Below, piece after piece: positions 33,364 through 45,652 of a stretch of 64,000 nucleotides of DNA (within the stretch, counting starts at the first letter, position 1; every line of letters begins with the position of its first letter). A model generated the notes under the pieces. It searched no databases. It was not told where the DNA came from and saw only the letters and a program-made list of their open reading frames with translations. The DNA is from Rhizophagus irregularis. Its lineage: Eukaryota > Glomeromycota > Glomeromycetes > Glomerales > Glomeraceae. Position numbers and translations under genes: made by a program. The stretch covers positions 4,120,501 through 4,184,500 of the forward strand of contig NC_089442.1 of the NCBI RefSeq assembly GCF_026210795.1, read 5' to 3'.

Positions 33364-33880
33364 CAGCTGATTGCAAAATTGTAAGACCACCCTATAATTT
33401 TCAATTTGAAAATTTGATATTTTGAATTTTTTAAGAATTAGTAAAAAAGCAAGTTTAAATACCTTAAAGTAATTTATTTAGGGTTTAAAATTTGTGCGCA
33501 CCTGCACATGTGCGCACCCTATGGATATATTATATATAAAAGTCAAAAATGACATTCTAAAGTTGTAGAATAGGCAAAAATACGCATAGTAAATAAATTA
33601 TTAAGGCTTTATAATATGTATGTAAGAGTTGCGGCAGAATATTTAAAAAAATCGGGATTTTACTAAAGTCAGTCACGTGATAAATAATGATCAACAAATT
33701 TACATAAAAATTACCAAAAATGGAGGGGTGCGCACATGCGCGGGTGCATTTATATTGAATCATATGATATATTTCTATTTTTATTAAATAAACAGATTTT
33801 TAACTTGATTTTTTACTGGTTTTTGAAAAATTCAAAATATCAAATTTTCAATAGGATGGTCTTTCCAAATATTTTGGAAA
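33364..33880. mobile_element. Second, shorter copy of the GCAAAATTGTAAGACCACCC element
   Basis: Left end CAGCTGATTGCAAAATTGTA (33364) and a decayed right end around TCAATAGGATGGTC (33850-33866), with AAAATTTGATATTTTGAATT and its mirror further inside. Contains a nested MITE at 33490-33750. A third, one-ended copy is at 35213-35420. Confidence 0.65.
33490..33750. mobile_element. About 260-bp MITE with TGCGCAC-rich TIRs
   Basis: GTGCGCACCTGCACATGTGC with GCACC at the left and GGGTGCGCACATGCGCGGGT at the right are inverted repeats. No coding. Confidence 0.7.
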
Positions 33881-34632
33881 ACTACATGATTTTTTGTTGA
33901 GTGATATTCCCCTCAGAATAGTATAGCTTGATGGCTTGTAAATAGATGTTTCACAAAACTATAAAAAAATCGTGTAACAAATTACTTATTTTTTTTCGTA
34001 AAGTTAGTATTTACATTTTGTGGTAGTAGTAAATTTAATAAATTTTAATGGGTATTGCTAAACATCACCGGTGGTGATAATCACCGATGATGAAATTATG
34101 ATGTAATTCTGGCCAGTATTTTATTAGGGTTTTAATTCCGGTCGAAAATACATCTTAATGCTGGTACGGTGACCATCACCGCCGGTGAGCTTTAGCAATT
34201 TACAATTTTAATTTCCATTTATTTTCTTCTTTTTCTAGTTTTTAGAAATAGTTTTAAAATTATTAGCTTTCATATATTAATGTTTTTTTTTAAAGAATTT
34301 TAAAACGAATTCTTTTTTCTTTTTTTTCTTTTTTTTTTACAGTAGAAACTTAACAAGAGGGCTGCTTAGTTAAGTTTCGTGACAAGGCTTTTTCAGGAAT
34401 TTTTGCACGCAATAATTTAGGAACGACTCTATGTGAAATTCAAGAAGGTTATGACCCATAAAAGTTTCAAGTTTCGGCCAAACTTCTGTGACTTTAGCTA
34501 AAGCTTTTAAAAACTGATATCATCCAATTTACTATAAGATCAGCAAATAATCGGTAAGGTGATATAAGGATGTCCACCCTGTTTTCCAATAGTAAGTAAT
34601 GGACTCATATAAAGCACTTTTGACTTTTAAAA
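33881..34632. other. Spacer with a small MITE and a solo MITE end
   Basis: Holds the 149-bp MITE at 34053-34201 (listed separately) and, at 34524-34588, a single end GATCAGCAAATAATCGGTAA and GGTGATATAAGGATGTCC related to the 620-bp MITE at 17878. Otherwise A+T-rich; no gene seen. Confidence 0.4.
34053..34201. mobile_element. 149-bp MITE with CACCGGTGGTGA ends
   Basis: ATTGCTAAACATCACCGGTG at the left and CACCGCCGGTGAGCTTTAGC at the right are inverted repeats with a short centre containing GGTCGAAAATAC. Inner GATAATCACCG and CGGTGACCATC also pair. Confidence 0.7.
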
Positions 34633-35090
34633 TTAAATTTTTACAATCTTGTGGTGTATTAATTGATTATTAGCAATTTTAACATCATTATCAAATGCTG
34701 TATTTGGTTCAGTAAAATCTACAACTTCCACTTCATTAGAATTAGAATTACTTGGTTTTACATCTTTTATTATTACATTAATTGCAGGATACATAAAACT
34801 TACAGTTACGTATTGGCTACCACCTAATAATTCAGTTGCATTAGCAAAAGGTTCAAGAATTGAAATCAACTCACTAATTGCATTCCATTCATCTTCGGTA
34901 AGATTAATATCTTTAAGTTGTTTTCCATCTTTTTTTGCTTGTTTATCTGAATCAATACAAAGTGTTGTTATCATAATATTAATAAAATCCTTTATTACTT
35001 CCAGGCAAGATATGATGAATTCCAACAAGTTTTCACATCAGCAATAACTTGAAGGTATCGATCATTTTCTTGAAGATTCTATTTAAATAT
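34633..35090 (-). pseudogene. hAT transposase fragment
   Basis: Minus-strand signal VIADVKTCWNSSYLAW (near 35045, another frame) followed by LKDINLTEDEWNAISELISI, LEPFANATELLGGSQY and VTVSFMYPAI in the 131-codon frame. This matches the middle of hAT transposases, as in the copy at 5590-5870 here (TRWNSSYYAW, EEWELLDKLIDLLSPFEGAT). N- and C-terminal domains are absent. Confidence 0.75.
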
Positions 35091-35212
35091 AGATTTTTAA
35101 TTAAAAAAAATTATCATTAGAATTAATTAATTAAATTATTTATTATTAATTAATGAATAAAATGATTTATTGTTAAAAAAATAAAATAAATAATTTTTTG
35201 TTATGATTTTTG

Positions 35213-35420
35213 TTACAGCAAATTGCAAAATTGTAAAACCACCCTATGATTTTTTAATTTGAAAATTTGATATTTTGAATTTTTCAAAAACCAGTAAAAA
35301 ATCAAGTTAAAACCCTGTTTATTCAACTCCTTAAATAAAAATAGAAATATATCATATGATTCAATATAAATAAATTACTTTAAAATCTATATTAATTTTA
35401 AGGAGTTAAAGTTATGGGCG
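35213..35420. repeat. One-ended copy of the GCAAAATTGTAA element
   Basis: ACAGCAAATTGCAAAATTGT then AAACCACCCTATG at 35213 and internal AATAGAAATATATCATATG, TATTAATTTTAAGGAGTTAA. The right TIR is missing. It preserves the empty site of the ORF1 fragment at 31226. Confidence 0.65.
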
Positions 35421-35509
35421 TCTAAAGCTGTGTTCGATCATGCGACTTGTAAAAATTTATTTTTTACAAATAAAACTTTTTCGCCAATACATAAAACTTT
35501 CAAGTTACA

Positions 35510-35735
35510 CATAGTATGTGTATTTCAGCCTGCTATGCAAGTTTACTTAGTGCACAACTGGGTTTTGAATACCATTTTTGACTTATTTGAATTTTTTCAT
35601 TTTCATCATCCATTTTTGGATATGATCCGCAAAGATTATTCATTCATATGTAAAGTCAAAAACAGTGTTTAAAACCAGCTTTTTTTCACTAAGTAAACTT
35701 GTAAGGCAGGCCAAAATACACTTATTTTATAACTT
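35510..35735. mobile_element. About 220-bp MITE
   Basis: TGTGTATTTCAGCCTGCTAT and CAAGTTTACTTAGTG at 35517-35555 mirror CACTAAGTAAACTTG and GCAGGCCAAAATACAC at 35687-35722. The open frame across it is a by-product. Confidence 0.7.
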
Positions 35736-35757
35736 ATATACTTACATTAATCTTTAT

Positions 35758-36149
35758 TTATTTATTTATTTATTTTATGTGAAGCAGGTTGGGAATACAA
35801 AAAGGGATAGATTAACAAGTAATACGACCTAAATAAAGCCTACCATCAAAGACCAGAGGAGCTGGAAACTGACCCTAACTTCTTAAAAAAAAAAGAACTG
35901 CACCACTACCACGTCCGATAAAGGTCCAGGCAAACACACTGGGAAAAATAAACAAAGTGGAGAGGACAAGTCCCCTTTTCAAGAAATTGTGGCACTACAC
36001 ATAAATATTTTCTATCCTAAAAAATAATACAATTCTGAAATGCGTAAAACCGCTAATTAAAGCATAAGCTAAACTAGTTTCTGCAATAAAGTTAAAATCT
36101 CTGCTAAAACCGCCTTGTTATCTTTATTACCACCCTTTTTCTTCAAGGA
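35758..36149 (-). mobile_element. 5'-truncated ORF1 retroelement (subfamily A)
   Basis: On the minus strand it starts in the last codons of ORF1 (GGNKDNKAVLAEILTLLQKL), has the subfamily A 3' UTR and ends TTCACATAAAATAAATAAAT. It abuts the MULE pseudogene exactly where the N-terminal half of that gene is missing. Confidence 0.75.
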
Positions 36150-37795
36150 GTTATATAACAAATACAATAACGTTATAATAATACTTGATACAACTTATAA
36201 CATGAATAGGTTTCAAATGATGCTATGCATCTTAACAGTAATTGATAATAATTATAAGACTAAGTGCTATTATTGTAGATGAAACATTAGACACTTATAG
36301 ATGGATCTTTGATACTATACTGACTGAAACAGAAGTTTATCCCAGAGTTATCTTCACTGATTCAGATCCTTCAATGATTCATTTAATTTAATTAAAGAGA
36401 TTTATTCCAATCTACTGTGCATTTTCAATATTGATCTGAATCTCAGAAAAAAGCTTAAAGGAAAATTGGGTAGTCAGTTTAAGGAATTTCACCGTAAGTT
36501 CTATGCATATTGCAATTCTCTTTGTGAGGAACTATTTGAATGCAAATAAAATCAGTTAGTAGATCAATATCCAGCAGCAGCAAAATATCTATCTGAATCA
36601 CTCTATGTTAAAAAGGAATCATAAGAAATATCCTGGATATACAAACAATTTACTACTGGAGCCCAAAGCACACAATGAATTGAATCGAATAAACATATAC
36701 ATGATAAAAGTTGATTGAGCTACCTTGTTATGTGATCTATTACATAGTATTAAAGATCATGTTAAAAATGAAAAACATCTTAAAAAATTTGAAATTGAAC
36801 GAAATGCATTACCTAAAGTTGGAATGCCAATGTTGAATATGAGATTTTTTGGACAAATGGATACTATTATCAAAGACTTCTTAACACCAGTAATGCTTGG
36901 AAAACAGTGATCACAAATGAATCAATCAGTATGCTATGATGCAAAACGGATTATAGAATGGCAACAGTTTATAGAGTTGATTATTGATATTGAGTTAGAT
37001 TTTATTATGCTTCGTCCATATGTGATTTTGTGACTAAATCATATTTTCAACACTTTTAGATGAAAACTGATAATGAAGATAACTAATTAAAACTATTCCA
37101 CCAGAAGCTATCATAGAAGTATAGCATGTACGAGCAATTGGAACTAAAGGAATAGGTCATTATGTGATTCTGCTTAATAAAGGAACGCATTTATGTACCT
37201 GTCTTCTTTTAGTCAATTAAGGGTTGGTATGCCATCACTTTCTTCGTGTTGGTACTTATTTCCAATATTCAATATTTCATATAAGTATAATTCCAAACTA
37301 ATGGTACTTAAATACTAATATTCATCCAAATGATCTTTTGCAACAACATCCTTCTATTCTGGTATGTGGCATAATACAAGAAAATGTAGAAACAGAAAAA
37401 AGTATCAACTTTCAGCACTTTTTTTTGTTTCAGGTTGATTCACATAGTTACCAACCATCTGTAAAATCAAGTAAAGCCATTTATGCAGAATTATTTGGGT
37501 TATCTAAGACAAATATGCAACATAAGTTAGTGAACTTACTCAAGGCTTTTATCTATGACACACAGAATAAGAATATTCAGGAAGTAGAACCCTTTGATGT
37601 TAATAACCCAGCTATTATCAAGCACAAAAGATGACCTCCAAAAAGGTTTAAATCAAATGTTGAATTGTCTTCGTCTAAGGGATCTAAATGAGTATTGAAA
37701 GATAGTACACAGGTTAATATAATAGATCATGATGTTATAGATGAAACAAAGAGGCAAAGATGCGGGAAGTGTAAGCAGTATAGATATTACTTAAA
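36150..37795 (+). pseudogene. FAR1-type MULE transposase, copy B (C-terminal half)
   Basis: Parallel to copy A from YSKYNDVII onward: ILTVIDNNYK, the FTDSDPSMI acidic motif, LCIFNIDLNLRKKLKGKLG, QYPAAAKYLSESLYVKKES, DLLHSIKDHVKNEKHLKKFE, KVGMPMLNMRFFGQMDTIIK, the SWIM-like CTCLL..(C)H region and the C-terminal KTNMQHKLVNLLKAFIYDTQ with RCGKCKQYRYY. The FAR1 DNA-binding domain is missing; frameshifts are frequent. The 3' UTR is interrupted at 37867-40818 by an ORF1 retroelement. Confidence 0.75.
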
Positions 37796-39858
37796 ATTAA
37801 CACATTTATATAGCATATATAACATGTATGTTTAGCATTTATTGCATGTATGTATATGCTGCTTTTGTACATGATTTATATATATATATTTTTTTTTATT
37901 TCAGAAAGTCGTTATCGCATTAGCGCACATGATAATACATCCCATACACATTGGTACAAGACCTTACCTTCTGTTAAAGAGTAAAACACTTCTAGATGAA
38001 ACTTCGCCATGTAGGTTTGCCCATACGAACTGGGTAAATAAAAAAAAGGGAATCAACTGGGATAAACCCCTCTAAAGACAAAATTTCTGCTAAAACCTCC
38101 TTGTTATCTTTATTACCACCCTTGTTTATTGAGGATTTCTTTGCCTTCTTCTGAACGTTCAGGTTCTTCAACTCGTTATTATCTTTAGAAGCTTTGGTCA
38201 AGGATTGTTGTTTATCCTTCTCTTAGACTGATTACTTACCAGAACTTTACATTTCTGTATTTTTAGTCTTTGGTTTGAATTGTGCTTTTTTCATGTTAGG
38301 AATGGAGTATCAACACCATTTCAACTCCTTACCTGATGGCAAGGTAACTGGTGGTTTATCTAAGGCCTTGAGTGTGGTCTCCCAATTCTCGAAATATGCC
38401 ACCAGTCTTCTCCTTCCTTTACTTGTCTGAATAATTTTAAATGTGCTAGCACCACATTGCATTAAAAATTCACATGGTTTACGGTTTGACCACAAGGTAG
38501 CTATTGTCATTTCCTCCAGAATATCATGAACGTTATTATTTCTCTCATAAAGTCTAACTTGCAGGAAATTATCTCACAGGTATACCTCCCAGATCTGGGA
38601 AAGGGCAAATGAAGATAGTGCTATCTTGACTCGAAGAGTCTAATACTTGTACTGGCATTTAACCAAATACTTGATAGTATTACCCATAGTTTTAACTCAG
38701 CTAAAATCTTTGGCAGGTCTCAGGTATACGGAATATCGTAAACTATTATGTCTTGGATTCGCTCTTGCTCCTCTCCGACAGCTTCGTATCCTGTCAGTAT
38801 TTGAGTGGCCTCAGATTCAGATGATTTCTTATCCTTTTGGGAATTTTTGACTGATATTTTTGCCGTTGTTGATTGGTTCTTGACTTGTTTATCAACTGTA
38901 GTATGCGCTTTTGTTTATCTTTCTTCTGGGATTTTTTAGGTATTACAGTATGATCAACAGGGGTTATTTCCATATCAGGCAGAATTGGAGGCATTTCAAC
39001 TACTGGAATTGGTGTTTGTAATCCTAATTTATTGACCATTAGCTCATCTTCATCTTCATCAGACTCATCTTCAGATGACTCATCTAATCCATCATCTGTA
39101 ACACCTTCATCATATTTGACATCACCTATATCACGAAAGAATTGGGTTGCAAAATTTTCCCAAGACCTGAACAAAACATATAATGCTATAGAAAATATTA
39201 GCGAGAGGGTAGTGGGTTGTATATTCGTAGTTTAAGCTAGTGAAGTGAAGTTCATAGGATTGGCTGCTTCGCCAAACTTTTCTATCAATATTAAACTGGG
39301 CTGTATCCACAGATTTTGACGTATTTTTTTCAAATAAGTTCTTGAGGAAACTGTCCTCTATAAAAGAACTTAAGTGTGTGTAATATTTTGATAAAATATT
39401 AGGTTAAATTCAAAAATGAACTCTACAGCTAGTTCAAACTGTGTTCTACTTAAAGCTTCAGTTCAGTGCAGTTTTTTTCTGGTTCAAGTAGGAACCAAAC
39501 CAAATGAAAACCAAACTGGAACCATCTGGTTCAGTTCAGTTCTATCTGATTTAAAGAAAAAATGCAAAAATTGAAATAACTCAACCTGAGATATTCACTG
39601 CTAAACATATTTTATGAAACTATTGATCTAGAGAAATGATCTTAGCATCATTCAATAGGTCTTAATGAGACAAATTTAATGAGCCTTTTTTTATTTTTTT
39701 ATGATTACTACATAACGAATTATCTTAATTTTCGCATTTTTTTAAATTTTAATAATTGTATAAGAACAATCTTTAGCTCATTAGAACTGTCTCAGTGAAA
39801 TGAGTTGAATGATGGTAAGATCATGTTCCTAGCGTTGGTATATCATGAGATAAGTCAT

Positions 39859-40007
39859 TAAGATTGCCTGCCTAAACCTAGTTTCTCGCAAGATTTCAGC
39901 AGTTTTTTTTGGCATTTATAATAAGTTTCGTCAGGTTTTGCTTTTCTCCAGAGTTTTGCTAACTTTTGCCAACTTGCCAAAACCCCCTAGTTTTTCCAGC
40001 AACCTTA
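39859..40007. mobile_element. 149-bp MITE, TAAGGTTGC family, copy 2
   Basis: Starts TAAGATTGCCTGCC, ends CCAGCAACCTTA. Perfect 8-bp TSD TAAGTCAT at 39851-39858 and 40008-40015. Interior GCATTTATAATAAGTTTCG matches copies at 28081 and 54728. Confidence 0.9.
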
Positions 40008-40404
40008 TAAGTCATGCTAAGCAATTTTAGAAAATCAGTATTAGAAAGGTATCTATTGATGCTAGAAACATGATCTTACCATCTAAGATCAGAATTTTTA
40101 TTTTTTAATGTTCAAAAATTTAAAAAAATGCGAAAATTAAGATAACTTGTTATGTAGTGATTATAAAAAAATGAAAAAAAAGGCTCATTAGATTCGTCTC
40201 ATTAAAACCTATCGAATGATGCCAAAATCATTTCTCTAGGATCAATATATATAATTTTATCACTAGTTTCTAGAGAGATGTTCTTAACACCATTCTTTAT
40301 ACGATCACTGGTTACTGAGTTATTTCAATTTTTGCATTTTTTCTTAAAGTAAAATAGAATTGAACTGAACCAAAAACTGAACCAAATTTTTGGTCAATTT
40401 TGAA

Positions 40405-40630
40405 AGGGCCCTGCTTACTTATAAGATAGGTCACCTCCAGGCCTAAGGTAAAAATCATATATAAAATTCTTTGCAGATCCTACTATAAAAGGAAAATTTA
40501 TGTTACATTGTTATGATTTTTTTCCTTTTTAACTAATTAACCAATAGAATTTAAGAAAAAAGTAAGGTAAAAACTATTAGTAAAGGCCAATTTTCTACAG
40601 TGACTTTTATTATAAGTAAGCAGGGTCCTG
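40405..40630. mobile_element. About 226-bp MITE
   Basis: GGGCCCTGCTTACTTATAA (40406) and TTATAAGTAAGCAGGGTCC (ends 40628) are TIRs. TSD TTTTGAA at 40398-40404 and 40631-40637. Confidence 0.8.
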
Positions 40631-40803
40631 TTTTGAATCAGTTTTTGGTTCAAACTAGAACTGTTTAGAGCTCTAGTTCTACTCTTATTCAGATTTATTT
40701 TTATATTTGTTTGTAATAAAATTTAATAAAAGAAATATTTTTTTAAAAAAAATTATTATATAGAAATTTTCGTAAAAAATGTGTTCAGGAAAGAATTTTT
40801 TTC

Positions 40804-41985
40804 GTACATGATTTATATTACACGATTTTACAATTACATGTTCCTTCTTAAAAATATTATAAATATATGTCACGTGATCCGAGTTCAAACACCCTGTGTA
40901 CAAATAGAAATTGCCTATTATTATATACTTAAATTATATTTAATTTTGCTTATTTCAGTATATCATATGTGCTGATTTTTGGAATTAGTCTAAATTAAGA
41001 TTTTTATAAAAATTTAATATTTTAATAAAATTAACATTACACAAAACTAAATTAACATATTTATGTAATTTAGATTTAATAAAAAATAAAAAAAAATTTT
41101 TTAATTGTCCGAAGCGTAAGCGTAGGACACTTCCATTCTACTCCATACCATGCATGTTGGTGTCTGTCCGCACGCGTGTATGGCCAATAAAATCTAAGGA
41201 TCAGGTGTAACCTTAGATTTGTTTACATGCATCTTTATGCCCCTGATTTTAAAAATATCTTTATAAAGTCACATGACTACTGTTTATACGTTAAATTTAA
41301 AAATTTTTTTATCCCTGATTTAAATTTTCTTATTTCTTAAAAGTTTTTTATGGCATTCAAATAATAAATTAATTTTTTTTTTACTCATAATTTTTACATT
41401 TTGTATTTTTTTTAATTAAATGTTAACTTTTTATTTTTTTTTTTGACAATCATGAGAATAAATTAAAAATTTGCAACACAGTACAAAGTATTAAAGTATG
41501 ATAATAAAATGACATTTTTTAGTGATACTATTACTTTTTTTAGCATTTTTAGTGTTATATTTTTAGTGTTCAGTTTAAATTTATGAACATGTAATTTATG
41601 ATGCTTCGGACGCACCAACGGTTACCGTTTCCTAGTTAATATTCAAAAATAATGGTAATAACCATTTCTCTTCCTTCCATCATTTTTCTATTCACTTTTA
41701 TTAAATATGACAAAAAAGGTTATAAGCATATAATATATAGCAGTTATTTTTAAATAGTAAGTAAAAGAAAAACCTTAATATTTTATATACATATTTTTTC
41801 ATAATTTTTAGCTTTAATTTATTGTTTTTTCTTTGAAAAAAATACATGCAAATAAAAAATAATTATAATGTAAAATAGTTGTAAAATGAATAATAAGATA
41901 TTTTTTTTTTCAAAATAACTAATTATATATTTGTTTTTTATCTTTTAAAATTATTTTATTAGATTTATTCTACTAAAATCCTTAA
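40804..41985. other. 3' end of MULE copy B, then gene-free sequence
   Basis: To about 40925 the sequence matches the end of MULE copy A at 54140-54260 (GTCACGTGATC, ACACC.TGTGTACAAATAG). Beyond, CCGAAGCGTAAGCG (41108) and GCTTCGGACGCAC (41602) may be decayed TIRs of another element. The rest is A+T-rich; no gene seen. Confidence 0.5.
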
Positions 41986-42259
41986 TTGCCGATCTATGAA
42001 TAAATCGGAGCACTAATTTAGAAAATTTTTGGGGCGATCTTTATATTGTGACTAATTAATGGATAATATTTGCCACAAATGAATCTAATAAAAATATCAT
42101 ATGACCTGCAAAAAAAAGAAACATTACGTAAATGAAATCTTAAAAATTTAGATTATTAAGTAACGAAATCATTTATATTTCTCTACAAAAGAATTTACTA
42201 TATTGGAAATAGAGATTTGGACGGTCCCAAAAATTCAGAATTTATTAAGTTTATACAAA

Positions 42260-45200
42260 TTTAGCAAGTTTTACTGGCCAAAGTTATTTTTTTTGGCGTT
42301 TTATATTATTACAAACTTTTTTTTCTTCCTCACACCGCAATCTTTTATTTCTAATTCCTCTTGTCTCCTGAGTATTATGACCGCTATTGGGATAATAATA
42401 TTTGGTAAATATTTTAGAAATAGTCAAATAGAAAATCAAGTTGTGATGAACTTATTACCATGTATCAGTTTATTATTAGTTTTACATTGGGCTCGGGAAA
42501 TAGGAAAGTTCCATGTTGTACTTGGTATTGTATGAGAAGTGACATTTGGTATTGGTTTATGTAATGGTGCTTTTACTAATTTTGTAATATCACTAGGTGA
42601 AAATCGTGACCACAGACCCATGTAAGGCAATGTTTGGGCTTAAATATAACCAGCATAATCTCCCGTAATTGGCCATTTAAAGTATGACAACTTGGTAATA
42701 CCAGCGATTGTTTTAACAGTTGCATTATTTCTTACTGGCTCAAGATTTGCAACAGAAGTTCCTCCTAATCCAGCAATAGCCGTTTGAATATTTTCCCCTT
42801 CATCTAAACAATGCCCAATACATATGTATCTCTTTATAGCATGCGCTATCTGTAATAAAAAAAATTTTAATAACAGATAATTCGCATTAATTACAGTTTC
42901 TCACCTGTGCATGATGGCTTCTCCTGGCTCCAGAAAATACCACCCACAAACCTCAATATTATACCATTGATGCCAGTTTGTAATTATGGTCATTAATTCA
43001 AAGTTGTGGTAATGCCCACCATTATCAGATAAAATTTTAACCCATTGTGGTTTTGGATCTAGAGTTTCAAAAACCGCATTAAAAGAGGATGCAGTGAACC
43101 AAGCATCCTGCTCAGTATCTGTAGACCAATGGTAAAAGGTGTGAACATCCAGGTTTGTATCATCCTTTTTTGTAAAACCAAAATCGTATGAAGTGTCCAT
43201 TCTTTTTTCCCAAAAAATTCTTCTTTTGTTTCACATGCACTTTTTGGTAAAATTCTCATTTTATAGTCGTATACTAAGATTGCTCCATATTCATCTAATT
43301 CTAGAAGCTGCGCTTTAAATTGACTATTTAGATATACTTTTCTCACCTGATGAGCCAAAAAGTAATGCAATTTATCTTTGGATTCTTGGATTGTTTCATG
43401 ATAAGTTCTTGCATTAATATAAATAAATGATCACAATTTGCGCATCTGGATTTATGTTGATTGTTGCATTCTCCAAATGCATATAACAAACAATGGTTGA
43501 TTGTATCAACATGCATAATTTTACCATTTTCATTTACAAAAAGTTCATTTTTGAAGCCTCTTCCTAAATGTAGACGTAATTTTTCAACATCATGGATTAA
43601 TCAATTCTAAAATAAGGATAAGAAATTAGATTTATATTGACTCTTATATGTAAGTAATTATATATTTACCTTTGTTTTCTTTTCGTTTATATTCAATTAA
43701 ATTATATTAATCAATGTATCAAAAACTTCATATCCATATTCATTATATATATTGCAGAGGCCACCTAAATCCTTATGATAAACGTATCTTCCATTGGCTA
43801 ATCTTGCCATAAATGATGCTCGTTTAATACCATCTGGATATGTAGCTTCAAATTTATCCTAAAGTGCTTTTTTATTATCCTTGAGATAAAGAAGTGGTAG
43901 ATTAGTTTTTGAATCCACTTGCAAAAAATGCTTCAAATTCTTGATCTTGTATTTCTGATACTCGACTTTTAGTAATAATAGGTTTGGTCATTACAACACA
44001 TCCTGGTCCATTTGTATGTGCGTATTTTTTGGCAGCACTTATGAGATCATTTGAAATCTATTAAACATAACGATAAATTATTATTTTTTTGCGTTCTTAT
44101 ATATAGTTTCCAATACTTTTTAATATGTAAAATTTTAGAGTAAATTTATTCATCGCACGTGCGATGCATCGCCACTTTCCTTTTTTGTAAATTATTTATG
44201 TTGATCAACCTGCTTATACATCGCCACCCCCCTTAAAATGGCAATGATAAACATAAAAATTTGCATCGCACGTGCGATAAATAAATTATTTCAAAATTTT
44301 ATTATCAAATTTGAAATTACATGTATTCTATTATATATTCTAACATTTCTAAAATTTCATTATAATACAATAAAAATATATTTATAAATATAAAAAGTTC
44401 ACCTTCAATTTCTCTCGAATTTCTCGATGTCCAAAATTGTCTGCAATAACTGATAAAATTCTCATTTTTCCATCAAATCCACGCTTATTCATATGTATAG
44501 ACTCATCAAAACTTTTCCAGAATTTGTCAATAGTGTTGTGCATTTTCAAATTATCATTTTTAATATCTGGTTCAGGCGGATTGTAATTTAGTAGATTTTT
44601 TATATATAAATAAGAAATCAAGTTCCGATCATTTGAAGGATCCAAAGAATTTGTCCAGAATTCAAAATATTATCAAAAAATTTGAAAGGTGAATAAATTA
44701 TTTAAAAAAAAGTTTCCCATTTTTAAATAATACGTAATTTATCACATAAATACTAACAAATGATTGTTTTTTAGTAAAATGTGTAATGTTTGTGCATCCT
44801 ACTTTACGCATCATACTTCTCCAAGCTTGTAATTTCCAATCAATAAATTCATAATTCTCTGAATATACCCATATTAGGTGAGAGGAAAGTTCAATGATAC
44901 TTGATTGTTGGTTTTTCCACTTAATCCAGCAACCAATATTTTTCTTTTTAGACATTGTTCAAAAGCCTGAGTCATAATTTGAATGTTACTCCATCGATAT
45001 TATTAAGAATTTTGAGTTTTGACCAAACATCCTTTGGTGATATGCCACTATAAGTCTGAATTTTTTCTGCTTGTTGATATATATCTTTTTGACATTGATC
45101 TTTAAGAATTGATTGAACTATAAGAGATTGTTTTCCACGAAACTTGTGCGAAAATGATGATTGATAACCAGGATCCGTAAAGTTCAACTCCTCTAATGTA

Positions 45201-45652
45201 GAACTGCCTAATGCAAAAATAAAAACTGTAATATTATGAACACTAATTTTAAAGGGAAAAAATAGAACACCAACTTGAAGTTCTTCAGCTATTTTTTCAT
45301 CATCAAACCCCATAACTAACGGTCCTGAATATCGTGTTTGAACATTGAAAAGTTTTTTATAAGTTTCGTTAATTGCTGCAGTAGGAGTTGAATAAACCAT
45401 TGCAGCTTGATCAGTTTCACATATGTAACCAGGTTGATAAATATTATTACTTTGTTTAATAATACGAATAATGAACTCTGTTTTATTAAGCTCAAATTTA
45501 ATTCTCATATTAACGCATATAGGGATACACGAGTATTTTTCTGGCGTTTTTTTAATAAAAATCCACCAGTTTATTGCAAAAACACTATAGTGTAATGTTT
45601 CAATGATATCACCAGTGGCTAAAAGTTGTCTTTTGTATTTGTCTGTAGACAT
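42260..45652 (-). pseudogene. Large gene of a Glomeromycotina-expanded family, probable DDE transposase
   Basis: The minus-strand gene starts at ATG 45652 (MSTDKYKRQLLATGDIIETL). The N-terminal 226 codons hold CETDQAAMVYSTPTAAINET and YSGPLVMGFDDEKIAEEL. Then come ELQAWRSMMRKVGCTNI-like text (44955-44698), FDGKMRILSVIADNFGHREI (44645-44382), an intron with a MITE (44400-44062), GPGCVVMTKPIITKSRVSE, YPDGIKRASFMARLANGRYV and CLLYAFGECNNQHKSRCANC. The last part shows VYDYKMRILP, then ILSDNGGHYHNFELM and YFLEPGEA: an Asp, Asp, Glu arrangement that could be catalytic. Frameshifts near 44930, 43910 and 43200 and several stops mark a dead copy. I know the family by its repeated occurrence in these genomes; its transposase nature is inferred from the enclosing TIRs. 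Confidence 0.65.
44145..44286. mobile_element. About 142-bp MITE in an intron
   Basis: TTATTCATCGCACGTGCGAT with GCA at the left and GCATCGCACGTGCGATAAAT at the right; each end is itself palindromic (ATCGCACGTGCGAT). It lies within the intron between GHREIREKLK and ISNDLISAAK. Confidence 0.75.

Larger units (their letters stand above)
39412..40682. mobile_element. Foldback element inside ORF1 copy 4
   Basis: GGTTCAGTTC / GAACTGAACC words and GAACTCTACAGCTAGTTC versus GAACTAGAGCTC lie at opposite ends. Inner arms pair: CAATAGGTCTTAATGAGAC and CATAACGAATTATCTTAATT (39650-39735) with their mirrors at 40145-40225. Two MITEs are nested inside. No coding. Confidence 0.65.
38080..40700 (-). pseudogene. 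LINE-type ORF1, copy 4, broken by a foldback element
   Basis: First codons at about 40700-40683 (N.NKSR, cf. MSMDKSR). After the foldback: LSSFIEDSFLKNL-like text, FGEAANPMNFTS, TNIQPTTLSLIFSIALY, an acidic DESDEDEDE stretch, PPILPDMEITPVDHTVIP, FKIIQTSKGRRRLVAYFENW and a Lys-rich tail. Stops and shifts occur throughout. It is closer in sequence to the intact 49706 protein than copies 2 and 3 are. Confidence 0.75.
37882..40803 (-). mobile_element. ORF1 retroelement copy 4, 15-bp TSD, with nested insertions
   Basis: TSD GTACATGATTTATAT at 37867-37881 and 40804-40818. On the minus strand the 5' leader (CTTTCCTGAACACATTTTTT) starts at 40803; ORF1 begins near 40700 and is broken at about 40682-39412 by a foldback element, then continues to 38080. 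The 3' end is shortened and ends in an A-rich tail near 37890. Confidence 0.85.

Noticed and set aside
35430-35672. 80-codon plus-strand frame
   Set aside because: Lies across a MITE's inverted repeats; no family resemblance.
42203-42535. 110-codon hydrophobic plus-strand frame
   Set aside because: It lies antisense to the C-terminal part of the large minus-strand transposon gene (SRFSPSDITKLVKAP etc.).
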